Source of the DNA: Gordonia oryzae
GTDB taxonomy: Bacteria; Actinomycetota; Actinomycetes; Mycobacteriales; Mycobacteriaceae
Assembly (NCBI RefSeq): GCF_003797185.1
Contig: NZ_RKMH01000004.1
Span: forward strand, 237,822-301,821
Length of the DNA stretch: 64,000 nucleotides
Direction: 5' to 3'
Within the stretch, counting starts at the first letter, position 1. Every line of letters starts with the position of its first letter. Below the pieces are notes generated by a model. That model was not told where the DNA came from and searched no databases. It worked only from the letters and a program-made list of their open reading frames with translations. This document shows positions 35,803 through 43,907 of this stretch, in pieces. A program made the translations under genes and the position numbers.

Positions 35803-36885
35803 ATGAAGGCGTCAATTCACGCGCGTTCGCGCGCTGATGGCACCACCGCCTATCGGGTCCGATGGCGAGCCGACGGCAAGCAGGTCATCCAGACCTTCGA
35901 CGCTCTGGGTGCGGCAGAGGTGTTCCGCCACAACGTTGAGAAGTGGGGGCCCGCGAAGGCGTACGAGCTTGCCGGCGTAAGCGACGTGGCCGAGTCCGCT
36001 GGCGCCTACACCGTGACCGACGCAGCCAAGCATCACGTCGATCATCTGACCGGAATCGAGCCAGGCACCATCGCGCAGTACCGGCGCTACATCGCCAACG
36101 ATCTCGGGCCGCTTGCGAACTTGCCGCTGATCGCGGTCGAGGTCACGACCATCTCAGCATGGGTGCAATGGCTCGAGACCGAGCGTAAGAATCGCGGCAA
36201 GACAATCGCCAACAAACACGGTTGGCTGTTCGCGGTGTTCGCTCGCGCAGTCAGCGAGAAGCGTATCCCGAAGAACCCGTGCGAAGGCACCAAGCTCCCC
36301 GACATGACGCCCGAGGATGAGCCGGTGTTCCTCACCCGCGCCGAGTTCGACCTCATCCACTCCACGATCACGCCACACTGGCGCCCTCTCACTCTGTGGT
36401 TGGTGGCGACCGGGATGCGGATCAGCGAGGCCACCGCGCTCCGGGTCGGTGACATCGACCCTCGGCAGAAGACGGCGCGGGTATCGCGGGCATGGAAGGC
36501 GAAGCGCGGCGAGGCGCGGCTCGGCGGACCCAAGTCGAAGGCCGGTCGCCGCACTGTGGACATTCCGGATCGGGCACTCGCCGTGATCGACCTCGACCGC
36601 CCTGCGGACCAATGGCTGTTCGTCAACACCGTGGGTAGTCGGGTTACCTACGAGGCGTACTACAAGCGTTGGTACGCAGCCAGACTCAAGCACAAGATCG
36701 CGTGCTCTCCGCACGACCTGCGCCACACCTGCGCGTCGTGGATGATCGCTGCCGGGATACCGCTACCGGTGATTCAGCAGCATCTAGGTCATGAATCGAT
36801 TCTCGTCACCGTCGGAACGTACGGTCACCTCGATCGGTCTTCGAAGCGCGCGGCCGCGGCGGCGATAGGTCACGTGCTCAGCTGA
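35803..36885 (+). CDS. int: Phage tyrosine integrase
   Basis: 360 residues. N-terminal arm-binding domain (YRVRWRADGKQVIQTF), core-binding domain (GTIAQYRRYIANDLG) and catalytic domain with ATGMRISEA (Arg206), HDLRHT (His304, Arg307), GHES (His330) and the nucleophile YGH (Tyr340). Catalyses site-specific integration at the adjacent tRNA-Ser. All catalytic residues are present. Confidence 0.95.
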   Translation: MKASIHARSRADGTTAYRVRWRADGKQVIQTFDALGAAEVFRHNVEKWGPAKAYELAGVSDVAESAGAYTVTDAAKHHVDHLTGIEPGTIAQYRRYIANDLGPLANLPLIAVEVTTISAWVQWLETERKNRGKTIANKHGWLFAVFARAVSEKRIPKNPCEGTKLPDMTPEDEPVFLTRAEFDLIHSTITPHWRPLTLWLVATGMRISEATALRVGDIDPRQKTARVSRAWKAKRGEARLGGPKSKAGRRTVDIPDRALAVIDLDRPADQWLFVNTVGSRVTYEAYYKRWYAARLKHKIACSPHDLRHTCASWMIAAGIPLPVIQQHLGHESILVTVGTYGHLDRSSKRAAAAAIGHVLS

Positions 36886-36917
36886 GATCCAACATCCCAG
36901 CCTGGTAAGAGTTGGTC

Positions 36918-37202
36918 ATGGCTGAAACCGCTCGCTATCTCGCCCGGCCCGTGGACGATCTGTGCGAATCTGAATTGTGGCCACTGAAGCCGAAGTGGGT
37001 GAAAGCCCAACTGCACCACGGCAAGTTCCTAGGACTTGGCATCCGCCACGGCCGCCGCTGGCTACTCACCGACGACGACAGCGAGCAAATACGCGACAGA
37101 ATGCACGTTAAACCTGAGGTGCTTGCCCACGCCCACCCGTCGGGTCTTTCCGATAGATCACTCACGCTTCGTAAGATCGAGCGAGCGCCTCATTCCGGGT
37201 AG
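36918..37202 (+). CDS. Excisionase-like small HTH protein
   Basis: 94 residues from ATG 36918 (GTG 36912 possible). DDLCESELWPLKPKWVKAQL looks like a winged-helix start, and HGRRWLLTDDDSEQIRDRM closely resembles the end of the 40711 gene product. Position directly after int suggests a recombination directionality factor; that is inference. Its 3' end overlaps the convergent gene by 13 bp. Confidence 0.65.
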   Translation: MAETARYLARPVDDLCESELWPLKPKWVKAQLHHGKFLGLGIRHGRRWLLTDDDSEQIRDRMHVKPEVLAHAHPSGLSDRSLTLRKIERAPHSG

Positions 37203-38116
37203 AACTTGCCCTGCTCCTGGGCAGGTTCGACACGTAGAAGTCGGTACGCCTTGTCGCCGAGTCTGCCGTTCTTCTTGACCCATTGCGTTGTTTCCAGGGT
37301 CATAGTGACTCGCGTGTGTTCGAACTGCTCGACCTCTTGCACCATAGCTGCGTCAACGGCGCCGACGATCTCTTGGTCATCGTCTTTGACGAGGTAAAAC
37401 ACCCGTCGCGTTCCCCGGAGTCCATCCAAGAGGCCTGAGTGGCGCTCTTCGTCAATGACATCCTCGCGATTGTCGAGCTCTGTGCGCAGTAACGTGGCGC
37501 GGGCGTGCGACAGCGCGGCCTCGGTTTCCGATCCGGTTTCGGGTATCAGGCGTAGCGCGATGCCGTCGGGTAGGTCTGCCACCGCTTTGCTGACATCATG
37601 CACCGCCCGCCTAACGAGTGGCGGCGCGCCCATGACGCCGAGTGGCGACCACGCGTCATCGTCTGCCTCCGGAAGTGTGGCGATCAACTCCCGGAGCGCC
37701 GACCCGGCGACGGTTGCGTGGCGTCCGACGTCCAGGCCGCGGGGCTCTATGTCGATCGCAGGCACGCGAAACACCAGGTTCGATCCGAACTGGGCCTCCT
37801 GGACAATCTCAAACCGGCGACGGTCGGCGCGCGTCAACGTCGACTGTGGAGACACGGACCGGTTCTTCTGGTACTTGCCGATGTACGCGACTGCATTCTG
37901 GAGCGAGGTGGATATGCGGCCTACGTCATACGAACCCGCGCGCGCGACGCCGCGAAGTTCTACGCGGAGTGTATCGACGTCGGCCTCGCCACGTTCGCCG
38001 GTTAGTCCTTCCCACCCGAGCAGGATTGCTCCGCGCTCATACTGATCGGCGAGCGATCTACCGGCAACCGATGTCAGGGCCTCATCTCGAAGGCTGCGCA
38101 GGTCCTCGATGCTCAC
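37190..38116 (-). CDS. Unknown protein, third gene of prophage immunity operon
   Basis: 308 residues from GTG 38116, which forms a GTGA overlap with the nucleotidyltransferase-like gene. Not recognised. Soluble, charged, no signal or membrane segment; notable stretches are DVGRISTSLQNAVAYIGKYQ, VPAIDIEPRGLDVGR and RRVFYLVKDDDQEIVGAVDA. The last part (VRVTMTLETTQW-like) suggests a beta-rich domain. Strict coupling to the nucleotidyltransferase-fold gene implies a joint function such as a toxin-antitoxin or exclusion unit. Confidence 0.7.
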   Translation of the reverse strand: MSIEDLRSLRDEALTSVAGRSLADQYERGAILLGWEGLTGERGEADVDTLRVELRGVARAGSYDVGRISTSLQNAVAYIGKYQKNRSVSPQSTLTRADRRRFEIVQEAQFGSNLVFRVPAIDIEPRGLDVGRHATVAGSALRELIATLPEADDDAWSPLGVMGAPPLVRRAVHDVSKAVADLPDGIALRLIPETGSETEAALSHARATLLRTELDNREDVIDEERHSGLLDGLRGTRRVFYLVKDDDQEIVGAVDAAMVQEVEQFEHTRVTMTLETTQWVKKNGRLGDKAYRLLRVEPAQEQGKFYPE

Positions 38117-38628
38117 ACCATCACCTCCACGTATCCGCGATCCTGCTTCGGGATGCCGTTCTGGCCCGTCCCCTTGATCGTGGACCACAGCCCTCGCCAG
38201 TACGCGTAGCGACCCGGTGTCGCAAGGAAAGCATCCACCTTCCCACCGACAGGTTGGAGGCGGTCAAACCCGAACATTGCGGGATGCAGCACATATCCCT
38301 TCTGGAGTGTCAACAATTGCAGCGCGTCGGGGTGCGTTAGGACCGACTCAAGGTGCTCGCTGTCTCGGCACAAGTAGACCAAGTCTACGTCGGTTGGCGG
38401 TGTGGGTTTGTGTGAGATGAACCCTCCCCCGATAAGTACTGGGCCACTCCCGGCGATGTCACACAAGATGTCCAGGTGTAGCCGGAGTGCAGTGTGGAGG
38501 CGACGGCGGACCGTCGAATGTGGCGCCTGTTCCACGAACACTTCGTAGAGCTCAGTGTCGGTCAGCTTGTAGGGGTCAGGAGACGGTGACAACTCCCCCT
38601 CACGAGTGAACGGCAACGAGGTGGTCAC
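38113..38628 (-). CDS. Nucleotidyltransferase-fold protein (DUF6932-like)
   Basis: 171 residues from GTG 38628. LIGGGFISHKPTPPTDVDLVYL has the GG(S/G)x(9-13)DxD pattern of polymerase-beta-type nucleotidyltransferases (Gly67-68, Asp80, Asp82). Small proteins of this kind occur in MNT antitoxins, MenT-like toxins and DUF6932. Embedded by 4-bp overlaps between an HTH gene and an unknown gene in the prophage lysogeny region. Whether it modifies tRNA, protein or a nucleotide is unknown. Confidence 0.7.
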   Translation of the reverse strand: MTTSLPFTREGELSPSPDPYKLTDTELYEVFVEQAPHSTVRRRLHTALRLHLDILCDIAGSGPVLIGGGFISHKPTPPTDVDLVYLCRDSEHLESVLTHPDALQLLTLQKGYVLHPAMFGFDRLQPVGGKVDAFLATPGRYAYWRGLWSTIKGTGQNGIPKQDRGYVEVMV

Positions 38629-39389
38629 CGGCCCGCCTCCTCCTCTTGGGCAGAGCGCTCCTCGATCTCTGTTGAATCAGCCTGCGCCGAGATGAACCCG
38701 GGTGGGATTTCGTCCTCTCCACCGCCGCGCCGCCGCCCGCCGGCAAGGTCGACGTCGGACTGGCTGGTGTCATCGACTTCGTCGGCCGCTGGGTCAGGCT
38801 CGGCCGCAGGTGGTCTGCCGCTTGTGGCGCGATCGAAGTCCTGGATCAGGTCCGACAGAGCTTGCTTATCGCTCGCAATGATGCCGATCGTCCCTGAACT
38901 GATGAGCAGACCGAAGCCGGCCATCGTAAAGTTCTCGATTTCACGATCGCTACACCCTAATTCCCGTGCAGGCTGAGCAGCCGCCCACGCAGACCGCACG
39001 GCCTCCAGGAGGTCGAGCTGCCGCTGAACTTCGAGTTCCGGGTTCCTGGATCGCCGCGCGATTGATCGCTCAATGGCGTCGGCAATAGCCTGCTGCGCGC
39101 CCCCTCCCGCGGGCATGGCGATGGGGATTTCGCGAAGGGAGGTCTTTGGCTGGACCCCCTCCAGTACACCTGTTGCACTACCAGCCGACCACCCGAGCCC
39201 CTGGTCGACTTTCCGTAGCGTGTTGGCCGCACGCTTAGGCCTCCATGTGCCTGCCTCGATCTTCGAAAGCGTCGTATCTGAAGGACCACCACGTTTGGCG
39301 ACCTCGATCTGTGTAAGCCCAAGCCTCAACCGGCGTGAGCGCACCTCATTGGCAAGGCGGAGCCAATCTTCGTCCGAGACATCGTTCAT
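38625..39389 (-). CDS. Prophage HTH regulator (candidate repressor)
   Basis: 254 residues from ATG 39389. An XRE-type helix-turn-helix lies at about residues 13-47 (RSRRLRLGLTQIEVAKRGG, TTLSKIEAG). The middle is helical (AIADAIERSIARRSRNPELE) with a hydrophobic patch LLISSGTIGIIAS, and the C-terminal 70 residues are acidic and low complexity. First gene of the minus-strand operon and divergent from a Cro-like gene, the classical arrangement of a lysogeny repressor. No peptidase domain, so induction would not use LexA-style self-cleavage. Confidence 0.75.
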   Translation of the reverse strand: MNDVSDEDWLRLANEVRSRRLRLGLTQIEVAKRGGPSDTTLSKIEAGTWRPKRAANTLRKVDQGLGWSAGSATGVLEGVQPKTSLREIPIAMPAGGGAQQAIADAIERSIARRSRNPELEVQRQLDLLEAVRSAWAAAQPARELGCSDREIENFTMAGFGLLISSGTIGIIASDKQALSDLIQDFDRATSGRPPAAEPDPAADEVDDTSQSDVDLAGGRRRGGGEDEIPPGFISAQADSTEIEERSAQEEEAGR

Positions 39390-39557
39390 GCTGCCAACAG
39401 TGCCCGAAAAGTTTGGCAAACAACAGTTCCGTTCGGCAAACACCGCAAGACGGCTGTCACCAGGCCGGAGAACGACATTGGTGTGTTTCTGCACGTCCAG
39501 CAAAGTTTGCCCGCAGAAACCTCGCTAGAGAGCAATGTTTGCTGTATTGTTTCTCTC
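39390..39557. promoter_or_regulatory. Lysogeny switch operators between divergent HTH genes
   Basis: 168 bp. GTTTGGCAAAC (39411-39421) is a perfect 11-bp palindrome; GTTCGGCAAAC (39431-39441) follows exactly 20 bp later. Nearer the plus-strand gene, GCAAAGTTTGC (39500-39510) and AGCAATGTTTGCT (39531-39543) carry the same GTTTGC half-site. Four related sites in a divergent promoter are what a repressor/Cro pair would need. Confidence 0.65.
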
Positions 39558-39872
39558 ATGGCAACCGGAGCGAGGCGCTACCACGACCAGCGACCAAAAC
39601 TTCCCGTCCCGATGGTTCCTTTGGCGGTGGCACGCAAGGCTGGAGGAAAAACCCTTCAGGACGTGTGCGACCACATCAATCGAGAATTTCAGTTCCCGAA
39701 GACAGTCGAGCGCGGCACCATCTCAGCAATCGAGAACGGTCACCGTGGAGCAAGCGTTGAGATGCTTGTCGCGATCGCCAGCGCCCTAGGCTTTCCTGCG
39801 GACGACATCGATACCCAGTACGAGCCTCGGCGCGGCCGACGCGTCGACGACGGTAAGGACGAGGTCGCCTGA
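39558..39872 (+). CDS. Cro-like XRE-family HTH protein
   Basis: 104 residues from ATG 39558. VARKAGGKTLQDVCDHIN and ERGTISAIENGHRGASVEMLVAIA form an XRE helix-turn-helix. First gene of the rightward early operon and opposite the repressor-like gene, as Cro would be. TGATG overlap couples it to the Rha gene. Confidence 0.8.
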   Translation: MATGARRYHDQRPKLPVPMVPLAVARKAGGKTLQDVCDHINREFQFPKTVERGTISAIENGHRGASVEMLVAIASALGFPADDIDTQYEPRRGRRVDDGKDEVA

Positions 39873-40714
39873 TGAGTGCCGATCTAGTTCTCGTCGACGA
39901 CACCGGAAAGCCGTTCACCACCTCGCTCATCGTGGCGAGTGGCACTGAGGTTGAGCACGCCTCGGTCATCAAACTCATCCGCAACAACCTTGCCGACTTC
40001 GAGGAGTTCGGCCCTATCGGATTTGAAATCCAGAAGGGTCGCGCACTGCCGCAGGGTGGTTTCGCCAAGGCGACCGAATACGCAACCCTCAACGAGGCGC
40101 AAGCGACGCTCCTGCTGACCTACATGCGCAACAGCGACATCGTGCGCCAGTTCAAGAAGAGGCTCGTCGCTGGCTTCTACACGATGCGTGAGCAGCTGAC
40201 TCGCCAGCGGTCGGAGGTCGCACCCCTGACGCCCCTCGAGTACGCGCGCAAGCTCGTCGACGCCGAGGAGCGGGCAGAGTCCGAGCACGCAGCTCGCGCC
40301 AAGGCCGAGGCCACCCTGGCCGCTGAGCAGAAGCACCGCGCAGCGATCGAAGGTGGCGACGGCATCGATCCCACCACCTTCGGGAAGAAGTACTTCTCGG
40401 AGGTCCGCAAGACCGACTTCGAAGACCACCTGTACAACCACGGGTACCTGATCGACCAGCGCAACACCCGAGTGCGGCCTGATGGCGAGGTCCGCAACGG
40501 TCACGACCATCGGAAGCCGACGGCCAAGGGGCGCAGGTACTTCTATGCGCACGACGGTGGCACTTATGGCGGTCGGCGGCGGTTCGCCCCACGGGTTCGC
40601 CCGCAGATGGAGATCGCCCTCCGTGATCAGCTCGCAGCCGAGGGTCTGCCCGTCAACGAACACAGCACAGGATTGGTGCTTCTGACCGACGACGATCTGA
40701 AGCAGCTGTCATGA
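39872..40714 (+). CDS. Rha-family antirepressor
   Basis: 280 residues. The N-terminal half, with HASVIKLIRNNLADFEEFG, LNEAQATLLLTYMRNSD and VRQFKKRLVAGFY, is the phage regulatory protein Rha domain. A coiled coil (AEERAESEHAARAKAEATLAAE) leads to a C-terminal domain resembling antirepressor DNA-binding ends (FSEVRKTDFEDHLYNHGYL). Probably modulates the lysogeny decision. Confidence 0.85.
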   Translation: MSADLVLVDDTGKPFTTSLIVASGTEVEHASVIKLIRNNLADFEEFGPIGFEIQKGRALPQGGFAKATEYATLNEAQATLLLTYMRNSDIVRQFKKRLVAGFYTMREQLTRQRSEVAPLTPLEYARKLVDAEERAESEHAARAKAEATLAAEQKHRAAIEGGDGIDPTTFGKKYFSEVRKTDFEDHLYNHGYLIDQRNTRVRPDGEVRNGHDHRKPTAKGRRYFYAHDGGTYGGRRRFAPRVRPQMEIALRDQLAAEGLPVNEHSTGLVLLTDDDLKQLS

Positions 40715-41031
40715 CCCTGCACTCGCTCGACGACGTCGTCGATAACCATATCGGCCGCGAGTTCATCTGCCGCCGAACCTTGATGGAGAACCTGCGCCCG
40801 GGCCGGAAGTACGACTACGTCCGGTACCGAACGGCACGCAAGGTCGGCAACCGTTGGGCGTTCACCGACGACGACATTGAGCGCCTCTTGGATCGCATGT
40901 GCGATGGCGGTTCTCAGGATCTCGACACTGCCCAGGGCGAGGAGCCGGCAGCGCCGGTCAGGTTGCCGTCGGGGATCTCGCCTCGCTCGCCGAGGGCCCG
41001 CGGCAGGTTGTCCGCGCTCGCCTCCCCATAG
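40711..41031 (+). CDS. Small HTH DNA-binding protein
   Basis: 106 residues, ATGA overlap with the Rha gene. Residues 1-66 (TLHSLDDVVDNHIGREFICR, KVGNRWAFTDDDIERLLDRM) look like an excisionase-type winged helix and share WxxTDDDxExxxDRM with the 36918 product. The tail is low complexity. Likely a phage regulatory DNA-binding protein. Confidence 0.65.
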   Translation: MTLHSLDDVVDNHIGREFICRRTLMENLRPGRKYDYVRYRTARKVGNRWAFTDDDIERLLDRMCDGGSQDLDTAQGEEPAAPVRLPSGISPRSPRARGRLSALASP

Positions 41032-41034
41032 ACC

Positions 41035-41076
41035 CCCGCGCGCCTTCCGAAGGGAAGCGGGGGCGCGCGGGTTCTT
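41035..41076 (+). terminator. Intrinsic terminator after early operon
   Basis: CCCGCGCGCC (41035-41044) pairs perfectly with GGCGCGCGGG (41062-41071), followed by TTCTT. Lies four bases after the stop of the HTH gene. Confidence 0.75.
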
Positions 41077-41108
41077 CCCTAACACCTTCCCGTGATCGGA
41101 GAAGTCCT

Positions 41109-41276
41109 GTGTTCGAGTTTGTTCTTCGCAATATCGGCGTCTGCACCGTGTCGGGTGCCGGGGTCGTCGTCGGAGTCGGCCTACTGGCAGACCTGGTGTT
41201 CTCGGCCCTTGCCGATGACGTCGATGATGCCTACACCCGTGTCCATCACGGCGAGATCGTGGAGGTCGATCGGTGA
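41109..41276 (+). CDS. Small membrane protein (55 aa)
   Basis: GTG start after GGAGAA. One hydrophobic segment (VCTVSGAGVVVGVGLLADLV) with an acidic C-terminus. Unknown function. Its TGA overlaps the GTG of the next gene (GTGA), so both are translated from one message. Confidence 0.6.
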   Translation: MFEFVLRNIGVCTVSGAGVVVGVGLLADLVFSALADDVDDAYTRVHHGEIVEVDR

Positions 41277-41503
41277 GCGCCAAGATCATCCGGTGCAGCC
41301 GATGCCGGCGCCGTCTGCGTAACCCGGCAACGGATACCGCATGGAACGTGACGGTGGAAAGAGGCCAGATCGTCGGGCATCTGTGCCCTGACTGCCAGAC
41401 GCCGGAGGAGAACGCCGAGGCTGAAATCAACTTAGCGACTTTGGAATACGGCTATGACCCCGCAATCGGGTTACTCGGCCGTCCACGAATCGATTCCCCG
41501 TAG
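41273..41503 (+). CDS. Small zinc-ribbon protein (76 aa)
   Basis: IRCSRCRRRL and HLCPDCQTPEE provide two CxxC pairs about 30 residues apart, a zinc-ribbon layout. Common among small early actinophage genes; function unknown. Coupled to the preceding gene by a 4-bp overlap. Confidence 0.7.
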   Translation: MSAKIIRCSRCRRRLRNPATDTAWNVTVERGQIVGHLCPDCQTPEENAEAEINLATLEYGYDPAIGLLGRPRIDSP

Positions 41504-41511
41504 GAGGACTG

Positions 41512-41643
41512 ATGTCCGTAACACCTGCACTGCTCGAATCCTTGATCGCCCAGCGGCGACAGTGTCGTGGCGACAGCTGTCGGAGGCGACGGTGCAAGCG
41601 GTGCCGTCGCGGAGTCGAGTACCGCGAGCGGCACCTGAATTGA
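41512..41643 (+). CDS. Arg/Cys-rich small protein (43 aa)
   Basis: ATG after a strong TAGGAGG. The product carries QCRGDSCRRRRCKRCRRG, four cysteines amid arginines, so a small zinc- or nucleic-acid-binding peptide is possible. Ribosome binding site and tight spacing support translation. Confidence 0.55.
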   Translation: MSVTPALLESLIAQRRQCRGDSCRRRRCKRCRRGVEYRERHLN

Positions 41644-41676
41644 GAACTTGCTCAGCGCAAACCGTGCCTGAGTAGA

Positions 41677-41715
41677 ACAAAACCCCCGGTCCGATCTTGG
41701 CGGACTGACCGAGGG
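41677..41715 (-). terminator. Terminator-like hairpin pointing to the minus strand
   Basis: Read on the minus strand, CCCTCGGTCAGTCCG and CGGACCGGGGG form a stem with a four-base bulge, followed by TTTTGTT. No minus-strand gene ends here, so it may stop antisense transcription or act as a structured 5' leader on the plus strand. Confidence 0.45.
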
Positions 41716-41746
41716 CCTGTCGGAATCCCTGAGGAGGGAACTGGGA

Positions 41747-41812
41747 ATGAGTGTATCAGCAAACCCTCGTATTGGAAGAGGTCCTATCGAGATTGCGGAG
41801 GTGAACCGATGA
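41747..41812 (+). CDS. Short ORF (21 aa) coupled to next gene
   Basis: ATG after GAGGAGG; 21 codons ending in a TGA that overlaps the next gene's ATG (ATGA). The peptide begins MSVSANPRIGRG. It may be a leader for translational coupling rather than a functional protein. Confidence 0.4.
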   Translation: MSVSANPRIGRGPIEIAEVNR

Positions 41813-42501
41813 CCACACCCACGCTCGATGATCTGAAGTGCGCGCGAGAGACGAACCGGCGTCTCATGTTGGCACTGTGTGGCACCTGCGCGTCGGTCCG
41901 TCGTGTCGTGCAGCCTCGTGGTCGTGATACCCGCGATGAGACTGCGCGGCTCAAGTGTGCTGAGTGCCAGAGGATCACCGTGCACGCGCTCGTCACGGGC
42001 AGTGACCACGACGAGCAAATTGCCGCCGCATCGCTGGGAATGCCCACCGAGGAAGGCGCACAGAATCACTCGCTGATGGATCGCTATCGCAATGGGTTCA
42101 CGGTCAACCCGAACTTGCGGCACTGGTGGTCGGTCACCAGAGCAACCACTGCCCGGGAGCGGGGCGAGTCCACTATCCGTGTGTACTGCGGCGAACTGGT
42201 GATGCTGCCGGCCGAGTCTGAGATCACCATGGCCGCAGCCGGACCAGTGGGCCCGGAGGGAGACACGCTCGACGGGCGAGGCTACGACCCCGATGATCAC
42301 GGTGAGTGGCGGTCGATGGACTGTACGAACTGCCTGCGTATGCTGAACCATGTCCGGATGATCCGGCGGCGCGAGCGCCTGCTTGACCTGATGGCCAAGG
42401 TGGTTGCCGATCTTCACAACCCGGCTCGTGTAACCGCCTATGACCAGCACACCGAGGCGCTGATCGACGCCCTGTCCGCCGTCCGTCCGGAGGGGCAGTG
42501 A
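41809..42501 (+). CDS. Phage early protein with zinc-ribbon cysteines, unknown
   Basis: 230 residues. LCGTCASVRRVV and LKCAECQRIT give one CxxC pair set near residues 24-52, and MDCTNCLRML another CxxC near residue 170. The first 60 residues resemble small zinc ribbons of actinophage proteins. No enzymatic motif seen. Stop shares a base with the next start. Confidence 0.65.
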   Translation: MTTPTLDDLKCARETNRRLMLALCGTCASVRRVVQPRGRDTRDETARLKCAECQRITVHALVTGSDHDEQIAAASLGMPTEEGAQNHSLMDRYRNGFTVNPNLRHWWSVTRATTARERGESTIRVYCGELVMLPAESEITMAAAGPVGPEGDTLDGRGYDPDDHGEWRSMDCTNCLRMLNHVRMIRRRERLLDLMAKVVADLHNPARVTAYDQHTEALIDALSAVRPEGQ

Positions 42502-42875
42502 TGCACCAGTGGCAGGTCGACGAATTCAGGCAGGAGCTCGCCTTTCCACCGCTCCCGTGCTTTGCCGATTCCAACGAGCATGACTTCGTCCACCGTGCCG
42601 ATACCGGGTTCATCGACGGATTGAAGGTCGACGGTGAACCCAGCCGGTGGGGCACCCTCAGTGTGGAGCGGTTCGCGAACAACGAGGTCGGGTTCCCCCG
42701 CCCGGAGCTCGATTACGTCATCCGGCTCAATCTCGGGCCGAGTGTGCCCGCACTGGAGATGGAGCCGCAGACGGCGGTCGCTCTGGGTCACTTGCTGCTG
42801 CTGGCAGGCACGGCGTCGTTGCGGGATCTTGCGGAGAACTCCGCCTTCCTCACTGAGTTGGGGGTGGACCGGTGA
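42501..42875 (+). CDS. Hypothetical phage protein
   Basis: 124 residues from ATG 42501. Not recognised; mixed alpha/beta with LDYVIRLNLGPSVPALEME and a helical C-terminus. Overlaps the genes on both sides by 1-4 bp, so part of the early operon. Confidence 0.6.
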   Translation: MHQWQVDEFRQELAFPPLPCFADSNEHDFVHRADTGFIDGLKVDGEPSRWGTLSVERFANNEVGFPRPELDYVIRLNLGPSVPALEMEPQTAVALGHLLLLAGTASLRDLAENSAFLTELGVDR

Positions 42876-43231
42876 GAGCGCATGCCGTCACGCCTCCAAC
42901 TCAGATCCCCGCGGTGCGGTGTGTGTCGTGGTGCTCCGAGGGGACTGGCCACGTCGACGAGAATTCGCGAGTCGATCAATGGTGCGAGAGCGAAATCAGC
43001 TCTGTGCCGCTCGAACTCGAGGATGTCCGCCTGGAGGGTGAGTACTTCTACACCACCGAGATCGGTGTCTCGGCGAGGCGGGGATGGCGCCAGAATCCCT
43101 GCGTGACACTGCGCGTCGACGCGGAGGGGCGTCATCCGGGGATCGATACGAGCTTCGACCTCACCGTCGATGAGGCACGGGAGATAGCTGAACTGCTGAT
43201 CTTCCACGCGGATCTCGTGGAGGGCAAGTGA
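42872..43231 (+). CDS. DUF6907-like small phage protein
   Basis: 119 residues. CVSWCSEGTGHVDE near the start, later QNPCVTLRVDAEG and LTVDEAREIAELL, recall the small DUF6907 family of actinobacteria and their phages. Function unknown. Confidence 0.55.
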   Translation: MRAHAVTPPTQIPAVRCVSWCSEGTGHVDENSRVDQWCESEISSVPLELEDVRLEGEYFYTTEIGVSARRGWRQNPCVTLRVDAEGRHPGIDTSFDLTVDEAREIAELLIFHADLVEGK

Positions 43232-43551
43232 TTACCCCACTCACGAACCAGATCACCGGACCACCGCGCAGTCCCCTTGAGGCGACCGCAGATCTCGGGT
43301 TCGACGACGGCACCTTCACGACCATCGCACAGTTCATTCAGGGCGACGCCGAGGCGGAGGTTCGGCGATACGACTGGCGCGGCCACGACTCGGTGGAGTC
43401 GACGTACGAGCTCGACGCGAACTGGATCGACGAGGGTGCCGGTATGGCTGATCTGCAACTCTATCGCAACGACTGGCCGCGCCTCGCCGACATCATCGCG
43501 GTTCTCACTGCCGCACAACACTTCCTGACTACTGAAGGGCTACACCTATGA
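43228..43551 (+). CDS. Hypothetical phage protein
   Basis: 107 residues, acidic. Not recognised. Four-base overlaps with both neighbours. Confidence 0.55.
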   Translation: MITPLTNQITGPPRSPLEATADLGFDDGTFTTIAQFIQGDAEAEVRRYDWRGHDSVESTYELDANWIDEGAGMADLQLYRNDWPRLADIIAVLTAAQHFLTTEGLHL

Positions 43552-43907
43552 CCGACAGTTTCGACCCGCACAACCCGCCGAGCGAGTTCTTCGTCACCGG
43601 CCCTGACGGTGTGCCCGAGTCCCACATTCAGCTGGGCGCCCTTCAGGCAGATGCGACTCGGCTGATGTATCAGCTCGCAGCGAGCGCTGGCGATGACGAC
43701 GCTACTGACGCGGTCGCGAATACGTGGGTCTCACAGCACGATCCGCAATACTTCGGCTACCTGGCGGCAGCCGCCCTGTCGCTGATGGTCAGGTGCATTC
43801 TGGCGCCCACACTGGATGCTGTGGCCGCGGCGGGAGTAGATCTTCGGCCCGGCCTGCGGCGCGCGGCGGCGGACGCCGAGGCGGGGCTCGGTGGTGGCCA
43901 TGCCTGA
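43548..43907 (+). CDS. Hypothetical phage protein
   Basis: 119 residues with a helical Ala-rich region (YLAAAALSLMVRCILAPTL). Not recognised; too polar overall to call membrane-bound. Four-base overlap with the preceding gene and eight with the next. Confidence 0.55.
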   Translation: MTDSFDPHNPPSEFFVTGPDGVPESHIQLGALQADATRLMYQLAASAGDDDATDAVANTWVSQHDPQYFGYLAAAALSLMVRCILAPTLDAVAAAGVDLRPGLRRAAADAEAGLGGGHA

